Below the pieces are notes generated by a model, which was given only the letters and a program-made list of their open reading frames with translations, was not told where the DNA came from and ran no database searches. 64,000 nucleotides of DNA, taken from Azolla caroliniana. Lineage: Eukaryota; Polypodiophyta. Below are positions 18,963 to 31,100 of the stretch, in pieces. Positions within the stretch are counted from its first letter, which is position 1; each line of letters begins with the position of its first letter. The stretch covers positions 13,144,001-13,208,000 of the forward strand of contig JBHGNT010000006.1 of the NCBI GenBank assembly GCA_043228905.1. The letters run 5' to 3'. The translations under genes and the position numbers were made by a program.

Positions 18963-20500
18963 TTAATCGTTGTAGCCGAATCGGCTAACAAGATTCTTCT
19001 CACAGGTGGAGCGACGGAGTTTTTCATTTTTCACGGCAGTGGCTTTCTTTACGCCAGGTGTCCTCATGATAGGTACATTGAAGCCACCGAACTCACTGTC
19101 GAGGGAGTGAGTCGATTCATTTCCGTCGAATTGATCGTCTTCATATTCCAGCATTTTCACCTTGCCTTTGTCCATCTTCGGACTAGGCCGAGATGTGCTT
19201 TGGTCACTCGGGGCCTCTTGTGGCCCACTAAGACTTTTCGTAATGGGCTTTCTTCGAGCATGTGTTCAAGTCGATCTCCATCTTCTATCTCTTTTTCGGC
19301 GGATTCCAGGTTGACTAGAAATTATTCGGGAGGAGTCTGCTCGGGTTCGTACCATGATGTTGATTCGTCGAAGACTAGATCTCGATTCACACGAACCTTT
19401 TGAGTCGAGTGGTTATAGCACGTGTACCCCTTTTGCTCCAATGAGCATCCTATGAGGATACATTTCTCCGACTTCGGGTCGATCTTTTGTCACTTCTCGT
19501 CGGGGATGTGCACGTATGCAATGGAGCCGAATATCCGAACATGTGATAGATCCGACTTCTTTCCGAAGAACTTCTCGTGCGGGGTAACCTCATGCATGCC
19601 TGATGTTGTACATTGATTCAAGGTAGACGATATTATTTGCTGCTTCGGCCCAATACGACTTCGGCGTGTGCTTTCCGTTTATCATGGCCTGTGCTACTTT
19701 GAGGATGTGTCGATTTTTGTGTTTGGCTACTCTGTTTTGTTGTGGTGTATGTCGACACAAAAACTCTCGCCTAATTCCTTCTTTCTGGAGAAAAGCCAAA
19801 AATTCGTCGAAGAAGTACTCTTTTCCTCCATCCGACTGAAGACATTGTACATGTCGACCTGTTTCCTTTTCGACTCCACTCTTGAATTTTTGGAAGTGTC
19901 CAAACACTTTGCTCTTTTGCCGCATGGGGTAGATCTAGGTGTGCCTAGAGAAGTCGTCGATGAAGGCCACATAGTATCGGCATCCGCTGAATGTAGTCGT
20001 TTGAGTTGGTCCCCATACATTGGAATGAATTACGTTGAGTACGCCTTTGCTCATGTTCCTCTCCTTCGAAAACGGGTGCCAATGTTGCTTGCCGAATTGG
20101 CAGGTTGCACATATGCCTTCAATCTCTTTCGCTTTGAAGGTCGGGATTCCAATGATGACTCCTTTCGATTGCATTGCCTTGAGCTTTTGGAGGTTGATGT
20201 GGCCAGTCCACTTGTGCCACAACTCGTTGTCGGTGTCGGCTTTGGTGCCTTTTGCAAACATGGCCGATTTCATCTCGTGCGAGTCGAGAATGAAGATTCG
20301 GCCCTCTCTTCATCCGCGAGTGATGAGTCGACCTTCTTTCTCGATGAAGCAACTGCCTTGATTAAATCGAACTTGCATCTCTTGCTCAACAATTTGGCCG
20401 ACGGAGACCAAATTCGTCGTAATGGTTGGTACATGCAAGACATTCTTAATGTAGTTTTGGTTAACTTCTTTTCCGAATGGAACATTGCCAATGTGCGAAT
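18963..20500 (-). pseudogene. Copia GAG-pre-integrase and integrase (reverse)
   Basis: Minus strand: LWHKWTGHINLQKLKAMQSK and CATCQFGKQHWHPFSKER (about 20050-20230). The core has VIHSNVWGP (Asn where the catalytic Asp is usual, near 20035), CLQSDGGKEYF and NRVAKHKNRHIL (Lys where catalytic Glu is usual, near 19715). The acidic linker MDKGKVKMLEYEDDQFDGNE lies at 19116-19175. The two changed catalytic residues and several frameshifts show the integrase is dead. Confidence 0.87.
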
Positions 20501-21669
20501 CGGATGAGTAGTGTTGTCTCCGGTTTCAACATAGCCAGGTCGATCCAGCTCTCGAAGTTCTCAGAACCATTCTTGATGAGACGTCATATGGTTTGAGGCA
20601 CCGGAGTCGACAAACCATACGTCTTCTGGACCGGAGGCACGAGTTGAAGTAGAAGACGACATAGAATTTTCTCTATGTCTCATCACGAACATTCCACCAT
20701 GATTGTCATAGTCGAAGTTGGTGGCGTAATTGGTGAGTTGTCGACTAGTGGAAACCAACTTGTGCATCTTCTTTCGGCACTCTTCTTCGTGGTGGCCGAT
20801 TTCGCCGCAATATCCGCATTCGATCGAGTTTTGTCGGCTCGAACCGGAATGGAAGCTCCCCCTTCTTCCAAAGGTTCCTTAATGACTTTCGTCTTGTTGC
20901 CGAAATTGGGAGTTGTTTTCGTAAGGCGAACCTGGTCCGCCTCGTCCTTGGTCGAATTGGCCTCTTGCTCAGTTGCGTCCTCTTCCTCCGTTCAAATGTG
21001 TGTAGAGCATGTGACCTTCCGAGGCGTTGCTCCTCATTAGAAAATGGTTTTCTTCAACCAACAACATGGATTGAAGATCGAAGAAAGAGAGAGGATTCTC
21101 CCATGCTAGTATGGCAGTCCTCATCGTGATGAACCGTGGTGCAAGGCCGCCCGAGGCATATTTGCACCATCTCATCACAAAGCTCCTTGATCTTCAAGGT
21201 GTAGCTTGTGATGGACATATCTCTTTGTTGGATGTCGTTCAACTCTTTGTGGAGTTGAAGCTTTCTTGCAGTTGTGTTGACCACAAAAATCTTATGTAGA
21301 TTCTCCCACGCTTCTTTCGGTTTCTCGAATGTAGCCGAGCATGTGATCATGAACGCATGTCCCCAAGCAATACATCACTCAGCTTGCCACTTGCTCCCAT
21401 GTTGGGTAGTTGGCGTCTTTCGGGTTGGGTTGATTTTCTTGTGCTCCTTTGATGTAGCTCCAATATCCTTGGCCGACACGGTATTGGTGCATCTCGTACT
21501 CCCAAAATCCAAAGTTATTTCTATCCCACTTCTCGCTAGGGAGAGCGCTCCCCATTTGAGTATTCATTATGTCGATGAAGCTTTCTTTCTTCTTTTCCTT
21601 CTCTCTCGAACACGAGCTATGTAGTGGCACTACGATAACGATGGACCAGTTATTCTCGAACGTCAGCAT
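20501..21669 (-). pseudogene. Copia gag and protease (reverse)
   Basis: Minus strand: gag from about 21669 with WDRNNFGFWEYEMHQYRVG, then SLFLRSSIHVVG in another frame. A zinc knuckle CGYCGEIGHHEEEC lies at about 20775-20821, and the protease active site VWFVDSGASNHMTS at about 20576-20625 (Asp-Ser-Gly intact). Several frameshifts. Confidence 0.85.
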
Positions 21670-21698
21670 AGATCACAACACACCTGGATGGGCTAGAT

Positions 21699-21724
21699 TG
21701 AGCTACCAAACCACTCTGATACCA
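21699..21724 (-). promoter_or_regulatory. Primer-binding site of the reverse copia element
   Basis: Minus strand TGGTATCAGAGTGGTTTGG directly after the LTR end. TGGTATCAGAG matches the initiator-Met tRNA site used by many plant copia elements. Confidence 0.85.
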
Positions 21725-21950
21725 TGTAAAGAATCGGATATGATTCTTGTGCAGCGGAAGAGATGTGTGTTATGTGTATGTGTGAGAGGAAAGAGAGGAG
21801 AGAAGAGAAAACACAAGATAGATTAGATAGAATGGAAAATAGAATACTCAAAACGAAGATGTATATTCACAAGGAGAATATGAGATACAAAAATGTATAT
21901 TCACAAGGAGAATATGAGATACAAAAATGTATATTCACAAGGAGAATATG
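21725..21950 (-). repeat. 5' LTR (partial) with a 34-bp tandem triplication
   Basis: Plus strand begins TGTAAAGAATCGGATATGAT. From about 21861 the unit TGTATATTCACAAGGAGAAT-ATGAGATACAAAAA is repeated nearly three times, then the LTR similarity is lost. Confidence 0.85.
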
Positions 21951-22122
21951 GAGAACGTAGGAAAACGAACGTTATGCTAGACGAACACGAATTTTACGTA
22001 CTATGGGACTCTAGCATAGAATACATTTCAAAATCAGAATATTCTAGTCATTATTATATTCTAGAAAATTGTACGATATATTCTATATGGGTATATTCTA
22101 GAGATTTTTGTCGAGTATATTA
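21951..22122. other. No feature recognised
   Basis: AT-rich sequence between LTR fragments; repeated TATTCTAGA-like words; no coding motif. Confidence 0.4.
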
Positions 22123-22450
22123 TGTTACGGGCATGACCATATAATATCCCGTGGTGAGAATTTACTGTAGTATTCTATACATGTGGATAAGTGTGAGGGT
22201 TAAACGAGAGTGTAAAGAAGGGGAGGATTACTTCTAGAGATATTCAATCTCGAAACTTGTATAAATACTTGTAACCTCCTTGGTTCCTTTCAGGGGATTC
22301 AACACCAACCATTGACATATCAATCTAGTATTCTTGTTTCGCCCCATCTTGTCTCCTTGGTCTTTATCTTTGTATTCATGCTCTTGTGTCGTTCCCAACT
22401 TCTTAAATTCCACGCTCTTAGCCCCATCATTCGTGCTCCGTCCGAGTTCG
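22123..22450 (+). repeat. LTR fragment of the chromovirus family
   Basis: Starts TGTTACGGGCATGACCATAT and follows the LTR at 14928 closely for about 110 bp, then diverges. A TATA-like TATAAATACTTG lies near 22259. No coding remains of the element on either side. Confidence 0.7.
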
Positions 22451-22474
22451 CGGTTGGTGTGTTTGTGACAGTCT

Positions 22475-22905
22475 CGTCGAGTCACCACCATTGCATACAT
22501 GAGACTTCCTACTACCAATGCATAGATTATTCTACTCATGAGCTTTCTCTCCTCTTATGTGGATGGAGAGTCTCTGTCCAATCGTCAGAATGACATTGGA
22601 AGCGGTGTTGGTGCTAGTTTCACGTTCTCCATATTGTAGTGCCTCGGCACCTTTTGGATGTAGTCGAACTGGGAAAGCCGGAGGAACTTTGTCATCCGAT
22701 TTCACTCTATCCCTAGTATGTGTCGAGCTCATCCGAGTTCCTTCATCGCATTCTTTTTGTGAGGGTTCCGCTTTAGCTTTCCAACTTCGACTTGATCGTT
22801 GTTGTCGATGAGCATGTCATCAACATATAGGATCAAGTAGATTTGGGACTCATTGGCTAGTTGTTGAATGTACATACACGGGTCGAAGTCGGACTAACTG
22901 TAACC
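22475..22905 (-). pseudogene. Copia RT fragment (reverse)
   Basis: Minus strand reads SDFDPCMYIQQLANESQIYL, then LILYVDDMLI (catalytic YVDD, near 22820) and MSRIIYALVVGSLMYAMVVT (near 22480-22540), all standard copia RT. Stops between the blocks. Confidence 0.85.
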
Positions 22906-23176
22906 AAGATGCATGATGTAATGATAAGGTTTCGACCAGCCACAACTGATTCACATGAATGCGTATGCAGGTGCAAAGATTGAAAAGGTAGAAATAACAG
23001 AAGACGAAAATGAAAGTATAGAGACACAAGTATTTTAACATGGAAAAACCCTTGAAGGAAAAACCACGGGAGTCCACAGACTCCGAAATGTATCACTATG
23101 GGAGAATGAATACAATAAGAATCTACAAGGTAATGAACTTGAGTTCTTCTTCATCAGATCGACGGTTACAGAGGAG

Positions 23177-23251
<75 letters not shown>

Positions 23252-23640
23252 CCCTCTTTTTTTACAAAGGCAACAACCTACAACAACTATATCTTCATCA
23301 TCAGATTTTTTTTTTTTTTTTTTTTAAGGAAGATACACCTTAGTATATTACTTGAAAAGTCTACATAAGAAAAGCATAAGGAGACATTTCATCATCGGAT
23401 AATTAATTGCCCTAGTTGTATTTATACTAATACAACTTTAGGACTATTTATAATTCTAGCCCAAATGGGTGCAACAAAACTTGTTTACAAATATGCCCTT
23501 TTCTAGACATCTCTCCAGATCCAATGTCGTTTCTTCATCGAATCCAACTAATCCGGCTCACTCTCCTCATTTGGTTGGTTCCACGGACTTCACTCCGGTT
23601 CGTGCTCTCCTTCTCATTCGGAGGGACCTATTTCCTAACG
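22906..23640. repeat. Low-complexity stretch: (TC)n, poly-T and AT-rich flanks
   Basis: (TC)n from about 23178 to 23247 with one interruption, and a run of 20 T at about 23306-23325. The remainder may be decayed copia LTR, but no second copy lies in the window. No gene. Confidence 0.6.
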
Positions 23641-25085
23641 TGTAGGAGTCAAAGTTTTGGTACCACGTCCTTGATGCTTGTTTTTAGCCATAAAGGCTTT
23701 TCTTCAGTCGATATATGAGGTGACCTTCCTCTCCCATCGTCGTGAAGCCTGCCAGTTGAGACATATAGATGTCTTCTTCCAAGTCTTCGTGTACGAATGT
23801 CGTCTTTATGTCTAGTTGCTCGAGCTCTAAGTCTTCTGTCACCATGACGAGCAAAAGGGTGGTCATCTTGACTACCGGCGACAAGATCTCATCGTAGTCA
23901 GCCCCGTATTCTTGTTTGAATCCCTTGGCAACGAGCTGAACTTTATATTCGGGCTTCTCCAAATCAAATACATATTTGTATTTGAAGACCCATTTGTAGG
24001 GCAATGACTTCCTTCCAATTGGTAATTTGACCAACCCCCATGTCTGATTCTCTTTTATCAAGTCCATTTTGGATCTCATGGCTTGTTGCCATGTTTTGAC
24101 ATGCAATGTGGTTATAGCTTCCTTGTAGGAGCTTGGTTTGCCTACATCCGTGTAATTGACGTAGTCAAGGCCTGATTGATAGAACTATGTCAGCCTTCAG
24201 ACTTGTCTGAATCTCCTTGGTGACGATTTTGCTAGTTCAAATTCTTCAATCAGTTCTGGTGTCTGATTGACATTCGTTGAATTGTCGTTGTAAGGAGTCC
24301 ATTGGGATGATCAGTTGTGGTAGTTCTCTTGCATTGTTTTCAGATCCACCTCTCCCTCGGGAGTTGACCAATTTGTGAGTGCCTTGGCCGATACGGATCA
24401 ACCAGTGATCAATTTAGCCAATTGGGCTCTAGTTGGTCTTTCAGCCAATTCAAAGTCGGCTATTGGACCTTTTTTCGATTCAGATTTGATAAGGGGGTTG
24501 ATACTCAATTTGGCTTTAACATTTTGCTCATTTTCCGATTGGGATTGAGTAATCGACTCATCCTCATCTGATTCTTTCCCGAAAAGATCAAATGTGACTC
24601 TTTTGTTGATTTTTTTACTGGGATCAATCGGAGAGAATCAAGTCTTCGTTAAAGACTACACCACTATTCCGGATCAGTTTCTGGTTCTACGGGTCCCGTA
24701 GTCGATATCCTAGTTCTCCATTGGTTCCATAACTGAGAAATATACATTTTGTTGAATGGGGCGCTAGCTTGGTCCTTTTCTCCCACTGGATGAATGCATA
24801 GGCTTCACATCAGAATATACGAGCCTATTGTAGATCAGCTTCTTGTTAGACCATAGTGCATGAGGCACTTTGAGCCGAATTGCACTTGATGATGATAGAT
24901 TTATCATGTATATTGTTGTCTACAATGCTTCGGCCCAAAATTCCAACTTGAGTCCGGAAGGCAAGAGCATTGTTGTCACTCTCTCTTGGATTATCCGGTT
25001 GATCTGTTCTGAATGGGAGTGTAGTGAACGATCCTTTGGTGCCGAATCTCTTTGTCAGATAGGTATTGTAATGATATGGCCCCAA
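23641..25085 (-). pseudogene. Copia integrase C-terminus to RT (reverse)
   Basis: Minus strand: HSTKCIFLSYGTNGELGYRL (integrase C-terminal block, about 24690-24760) after a region with copia integrase flavour at 24846-25085, a long acidic linker, then RT from 24106: KWVFKYKYVFD, YKVQLVAKGFKQEYGADYDE, LELEQLDIKTTFVHEDLEED and KKSLYG near 23690. Stops throughout the linker. A different copia lineage from the other copies here, judged by the divergent RT wording. Confidence 0.85.
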
Positions 25086-26253
25086 AAGAAATTGAACCCA
25101 TGACTTTATGTTACACGGTTCGAGGCCATACCACTAGGATAACAATTATAATACTAAACATTTTTATTTTCATTGCTTATTTCATTATAAAAAAATTATG
25201 TATACTTTAGATTACTCTATAACATTCTATAAACTTCAGGAATACTCATGATCATACTATCAATAGAGGCATATGGTATTATTCAGAACCAATTCGGTTC
25301 AACGCTAGTAATTAAGCCTCTTAGCTATCCTTGTACTCTTTCCATATAATATATTCTCTGTTATCATACTTCTTTATTCCACTTTATCTCTCTCCTTTTC
25401 TCTCTCGCGATTCTCCCATAATCTCTCTCCCTTCTCTATATATCTCGTACTAATTTTGATAGTACTATCTCTCTCTCTCTCTATATATATATATATCTAC
25501 TCTATCTCTAGTACTAATCCTCTCAGTCTCTAGTACTACTCCTGACATTTTGAACTGAATTCTCCATCATCTTATATTCCCTTCCTCTAATATTAAATGG
25601 CAATTGTTAGCGCACAAGAGTACCAATTTACTTGTAGAAAGTACAATGGAAATATTGTGATGATGATGATTGACTATATATTACTTTTCAAATGTATTTG
25701 GGATCACATGCGTAAATTCTCACTTGGTGAGTGGACACCGGAGTCCAATCATAGGACTTTAGGTATTGACCTCAAATGTATGCATGGGTTTGATTCTGAA
25801 AATGCTAATGAAGATAATAAGCAATCACACTTGAGCATGAACAATAAACCAACCCCCATGTATTCCAAGATGGCTAATGATATGTTACAAATGACAAAGA
25901 TACAATATTGTGCCACATTAAAATGCAAATGGAAAGTCATTATCAAATGCACAAATAAATGTTTTCGACCAACCACACGTCTTGGAAATGCATAAAGCAC
26001 ACAAGCTTCAACTACATCAACATCACTTCCATGACCATTGTTCATCCCCCCACTTTCACTACCATGGCCCTCACTATTCAAACTCCCTTATTTAATGCAT
26101 TTGCATCAACACCATCCTCCCTACCCCCAACTATCAATTAGCCGAATACTCCATAGTCTTTTGATTAGTGTGATGATGATGATGTCATACTTACCATTGT
26201 TGAGCTCTCCCCTCTGGATAATCTGCTTCCAATCACCTCACTTATGGGTTCAT
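25086..26253. other. AT-rich intergenic stretch, no gene recognised
   Basis: Holds a (CT)n/(TA)n microsatellite at about 25470-25497 and a forward 132-codon frame at 25597-25995 that starts MAIVSAQEYQFTCRKYNGNI. The frame has no domain I recognise and may be chance or a decayed transposase. Confidence 0.4.
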
Positions 26254-27006
26254 TGTTAAGAATATGTCTCTCCTGTGGGAGCAGTTGACTGTTTGGTTGA
26301 GTAAGAACTGACAGTCGAAGACAAGGAGTGGCCGACTATTAGTCGAAGACAATGAGCCGATTAGTTGGGCTGAGTCATAGCCGACAGTCAAAGACATGAA
26401 AGAGTCGACAATAGAAGATGGAAGTCAATGACAAGATTGACTAGTCAGGCCGACCGGATGGTCGACGACAAGGCCGAGTAGTCGAGCCAACTAGACAATT
26501 GACATAGGAGTCAGTTAGTCGAAACGCCTAGTCGATCAGTCGGTTGATTAATTGTTACTGTTGTTATTATAATGCCAATTATAGTAATAGTGACTATATT
26601 TATAAATATTCCATACTGTGTATAAGTATATATATACCTGGGGCAAACATTATGTATGTAGAATAGAACATAACGACACGATGTGTAGAGCGTAATAAAG
26701 TGAGAGAGAAGAAGAGTAACGCGTGAGAGAGAGCTCGCGCATAGACACAGTCAGAGAGGTGCTTGTTGTCTGAACCCTAAGGGGAATACTCTGCTATGCA
26801 GAGGTTGTAATCTGTTTTCCTTCTCTTGTACACCCACTATTATAGTGAAGATATGTTCTCCCGTGGTTTTCCCTTGGTTTAGGGTTTCCATGTAAAACCT
26901 GTGTATTTTGCGTACTATGTATATTTTGTCTATTTGCTGTTTTCTGTTTCCGCGTTGTGTATTTCTAGCAGATCTATCTCGTCTACTTACGGTCCATTAC
27001 TCATCA
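26254..27006 (+). mobile_element. Solo LTR with perfect 5-bp target duplication
   Basis: 753 bp, begins TGTTAAGAATATG and ends CATTACTCATCA. Flanked on both sides by TTCAT (26249-26253 and 27007-27011). Near its end it has the CCCGTGGTTTTCCC...TTTCCATGTAAA wording common at the ends of plant copia LTRs, and a similar block occurs in the solo LTR at 58913. Internally it has short repeated GTCGA/CAGTCGAAGACA words. Confidence 0.85.
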
Positions 27007-27011
27007 TTCAT

Positions 27012-27881
27012 TTGTAGACCCCTTTGTCCCATAGTTGTGCCACGTATTGGACGTTTAACCCACCTAAAACATATAAATATCCATGATTACAACACTTAAA
27101 TTATGTGTGTGTTTTACGCTTTCTACCTTGCGTGTGATAAGGACAACAATTGGACAAGATACAATCATCGAAACCCACACCATCGGCTTGAGATGGGAAG
27201 AGAACATAGTCATTGGCAAACATGAGAAATGTGGGTCCATGTTATATCTAGCCACATAGGAATCCCTCTATAAAACATGGAGACCAACCCAACATAAATC
27301 CAAGTTGCATTGATAATCAATATGAGGAATGCTCTCTGCTTGTTTGGGTCTCGTTGACCATAAAACTACAATTAGGGAAGAAAGAAGCTTCTTTTTCCAT
27401 TTCTTTTCATTTCGACTTTGGCTTTTACTTTCTGCACCACAATTTTAAAAAATATTATGAGGAGAGTCCTCTCTGACGACGACTGTTGGTCCCCATGGGT
27501 CATGTGGTATCCCTCGGGAGGTGACAGATTTTGATAGTGTAAATGTATGTACATCGTTATGGTCACCTCCCCGGCTTCAAAGTGGTGATAAATAATATAA
27601 AGGTAAGGAGTTGATAAAATAAGAACTAAGATGAAAATGTTTTCATCTCGTTTTCTTTTCTTTGTCGACCCAAAGTAACTAACTCGAGTCAAGTCAAGTC
27701 AAGTTAAAGAAGAGATTGAGGGCACTCACTTACTCTTCTTTTATTTACATTACTTTGTCTGTCTTGTCTGTTTTCTGAAGCTGCTGCCTGCATTGCATGC
27801 ATGCCTGCCTGCCTGCGCGCGCCTGTTTTCTTGGAATCTCCGCCTCTTCCTTCCTCTGCCTCCTCCGTCCGCGTCCCGTCA
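27012..27881 (+). promoter_or_regulatory. Upstream region of the coiled-coil gene
   Basis: About 870 bp before the proposed start codon. It holds a GCCTGCCTGCC run near 27795-27825 and CT-rich sequence that would suit a 5' UTR. No convincing TATA box was found. An in-frame upstream ATG at 27801 would add 27 residues. Confidence 0.4.
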
Positions 27882-28198
27882 ATGCGGTCTGAGAGAGCCA
27901 CCAAGAGGCTCACAGACGAAGGCTCCGGCGCTGTTTCTTCTTCTTCTCCTCCTCCTCCTGCGCTTCTTCCTCATTCTGGCAGTATCGCTCTTCCTCCTCA
28001 CAACATCCATCACCATCATAACAGCAACAATCAGGGGAAGCTTCTGGACCAGTTCAGGGCTGCCTTAGACCACAAGGAAGCGCAGATAGAGACCCTGAGG
28101 CTTCGGTCAGATGGCCTCCTCAAGTCTCTCAGGCTCAAAGATCTCGATGTTCAACATCTGCAGCAAGCTGTGGAAGATCGAAACCTTGCTATAATCAG
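27882..28198 (+). CDS. Exon 1 of the coiled-coil gene
   Basis: ATG at 27882 (MRSERATKRL). Codes for the low-complexity N-terminus (PPPPALLP, HHHHNSNN) and the first coiled-coil part (LDQFRAALDHKEAQIETLRL). Donor AG/GTATTA; ends in phase 2. Confidence 0.8.
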
Positions 28199-31100
28199 GT
28201 ATTACTTCTTTGTCTCTATCGCACTTGTTTTTTAAATTTTTTTTTTGTTATTGTTTGTTCCAAACGTTATGGTATATGACTTGGTCTTTTTTGCTTGTTA
28301 TATGACTTCCGTGTCGTAGTCGGGAAAAATTGATAGATCAGACAAAACAACGACTCCTTTTTCAGAGAAAATCAGAGGTGATTCTTCAGTAGACATCTCG
28401 TAAATCTTGAGAAATTTGCATTTTAGGAAAATTTTGCTTTTCATTAATGCATAGGATGAATCTGTTTAATCACAAATTCAGAAATTTACATGCACAAAGC
28501 ATCCATAATGATTTCTAATATTTTTCTATTCTAATGTAATGCAATGAAATATGATTATCATGAGGAGTTTGTGAATAATGTTACTCCGAGAATCGTGTTT
28601 ATGCCACCATTTTTACTCACCCAAGTGAACCAAGGAATGTTACCGCCCCATACTTCCACCCCATAGAGAAGCACTGATGTCACCAAAGTGTTGAAAAGGT
28701 GTTTCTTGAAGACTTAACACTTAACTTTTCCATGTCAAATGCATATGCTCTCTTTCCTGCCTTTAGGTGGCAGTTAACACATTCATTCTATCTATGTTTT
28801 GAAGGACCTTCAAGGCCAAGGTATTTAAAGTTTTCCACAGTTTCAGGTGGCTCATTATTGTACATAGTTCGTGGTGTATCCTTATTTTGGCTTGTCACTA
28901 TCATAATCTTTGTTTTAGAGCTATTGACAGTCACCTCTGTATCTTTGTAAAACTCTTCCAATGCCCTCATAAGCTGTGTGCATCTCCTAAAGTGTTTGCA
29001 AAAAGTACGACATCATTTGTATACAACAAAAGCATAATGACTACATTCCCAATGACAATTTCATCCTTAGCAAACTTGGCAATCATTTGTTCTAATTCAT
29101 CAAATGTATAAACCAAATAGAGTTGGAGAGAGTGGGCATCCCTGCCTAACACCAATAGTGCTATTAAAATTTTTGAAATTTTCATTGTGCATACGCACAC
29201 AACCTATGACCTTCTCATAAATTTGAACAATTGCAAGCGTGTATTCTTTTGTCACTTGAGTTCTTCCATGTGTTTCCAAAGATGGTCACTAGGTACCATA
29301 TCAAAAGCTGTACTGAAGTCTATGAAGCAACAACAAACCCATACCTCTCAAGTGACTTTCCACTATTAACACTCAAAGAGTGACAAGGAGATCGATGGTG
29401 CTATGGTGTTTTCGAAAGTTAGCTTGTCTATAAGCTCTCTTTCCATTTTTTTAGCCCAATGCACTTACCTTTGATTCTGTTATACATCCAAATAATTTTG
29501 TCATTAGTGAGTTGACCATGATGGTTCAATAATTGTTTACATAACAAATGAGCTTGGGGCTACGTGCACAACAAATTGCAATTGCTTGATTTATTGCAAC
29601 CCCTTTGTTATGTTTTGTTTGGGAGTCCATTTGTGTAGCCTTTGAGTGACTTGTAGCATGAGTAGGAGTGATGGGGCGTAAGAAAGTTGTGATTGTGCTT
29701 TGTTGATGAGCTTGTGTGGTTGTGTTGTTGTCCTTCAACAATCTCTCTTTGTGTCTCTTGAACTCTAGCAAGAAAAGCTCAAAGCACTGTTGCTCCTCAT
29801 ATTCCATTATGTTGTGTGATGGGCCAAAGCCTTGCTTAAATATGCAATGGTATCTCCCTTTTATTTCATTAAAAACACTAAAATGACAAACATATTTTCT
29901 TTAGATTTCCACTCCCTAATGATACAATTGGCAAATTCTATCTTCTAGAGGTTTTTGTGCATATCGGCCTATCTCAATCTCTAATTGATGTGATGAAGTT
30001 CACGAATGCTGTATCATGGCACACAATTTATATTATAGATGTATGTCCAGATATGATGGTCTCATGATGATCTATCCTTCGATGCGTGCAAAAAGTGTCT
30101 TATAGTGATCCGTGTTGTCTTGTTTTCCAAGTTAATAATGCCAGTTCAGATCACTCTATTATTTTCCACATTGCTCATTATTTTGATGGGGGCAATCCAA
30201 GGTATATTGGAATGGAGGCAGCTCATTTATGTTTATGCTATGTGACTCGAATCATTGTTGCATTTCAGCATACCAACAATGAATGCATTTGTGGACTATT
30301 GTAAAAGTAATAGAGTCCAATTGGAAGGTGACCTCTATTGTTTCATCGTCAACACCCAGACAAGATGCAATTGATTCTTGGCAAGACCAAGATGGTTGCG
30401 TGCATGCTTTCATGCTCTTCAACATGAAGCCTCAAGTTGCTGGTCAATTTCTTGGCAAAGATGACGAGACAGCAAAAGAGTTGTGGGATGCAGTCCAACA
30501 AAGGTATCATAGAGCTAATAAGGTTCGAATGATCGCTTTAGGGAACCAACTAACCAATCTTCAAGTTTCTAATAGCCCTAATATTATGGATTAGATCACA
30601 CATTTTGTCTCACTCCAAAAGCAGGTTGTGTCCTTAGGAAGCAAGGACACTGAAGAAGAGTTTGCACATTGCTTGATAATCAAGCTCTCATAATCTTTTT
30701 GAGGCATTTTGTGACTATATTTCCATTTTTCCCGTTACGTTCTCTTTGTATACCTCTGTAGGCATGTTACAAGATAGGGATGTGAGGCAAACTAGCACCT
30801 CAAGTTTTGGAGAGACTCTTCTCCATGTTCAAACCAAATGCAAATGGAATGCCTCTCATAATAACAGCAAATCTTCATCGTAACCAACCAACAATCCAGC
30901 CCACAAGGAGCCTGCTTGGAAGTTTCATCTACGACAACGTCTTTATGGAAGTTATGCTTTGGTAGCTCAAGAAGATCATTACTTGGCACCTCAACTATGA
31001 CTCTTCAAAAGCTTTGTTCACCTAAATGGTATATTGACTTCCTCATTTCAATGTCTCCAATATCTCCAATGTCTCTTATGTGGTTAGGTTAGTATACATG

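Larger units (their letters stand above)
16825..21950 (-). mobile_element. Reverse-strand Ty1/copia element, nearly complete, chimeric in RNase H
   Basis: 5' LTR part at 21725-21895, PBS at about 21700-21724, gag, protease, integrase, RT, RNase H start, then a gypsy RNase H fragment (17170-17700), PPT at 17155-17168 and 3' LTR part at 16825-17154. It has many frameshifts but all copia domains are recognisable in order. The wording of its linker and RT is close to the element at 1-2869. Confidence 0.88.

Noticed and set aside
23178-23247. Dense (TC)n tract as a regulatory GAGA-type element
   Set aside because: It lies among decayed copia pieces with no gene near; treated as a microsatellite.
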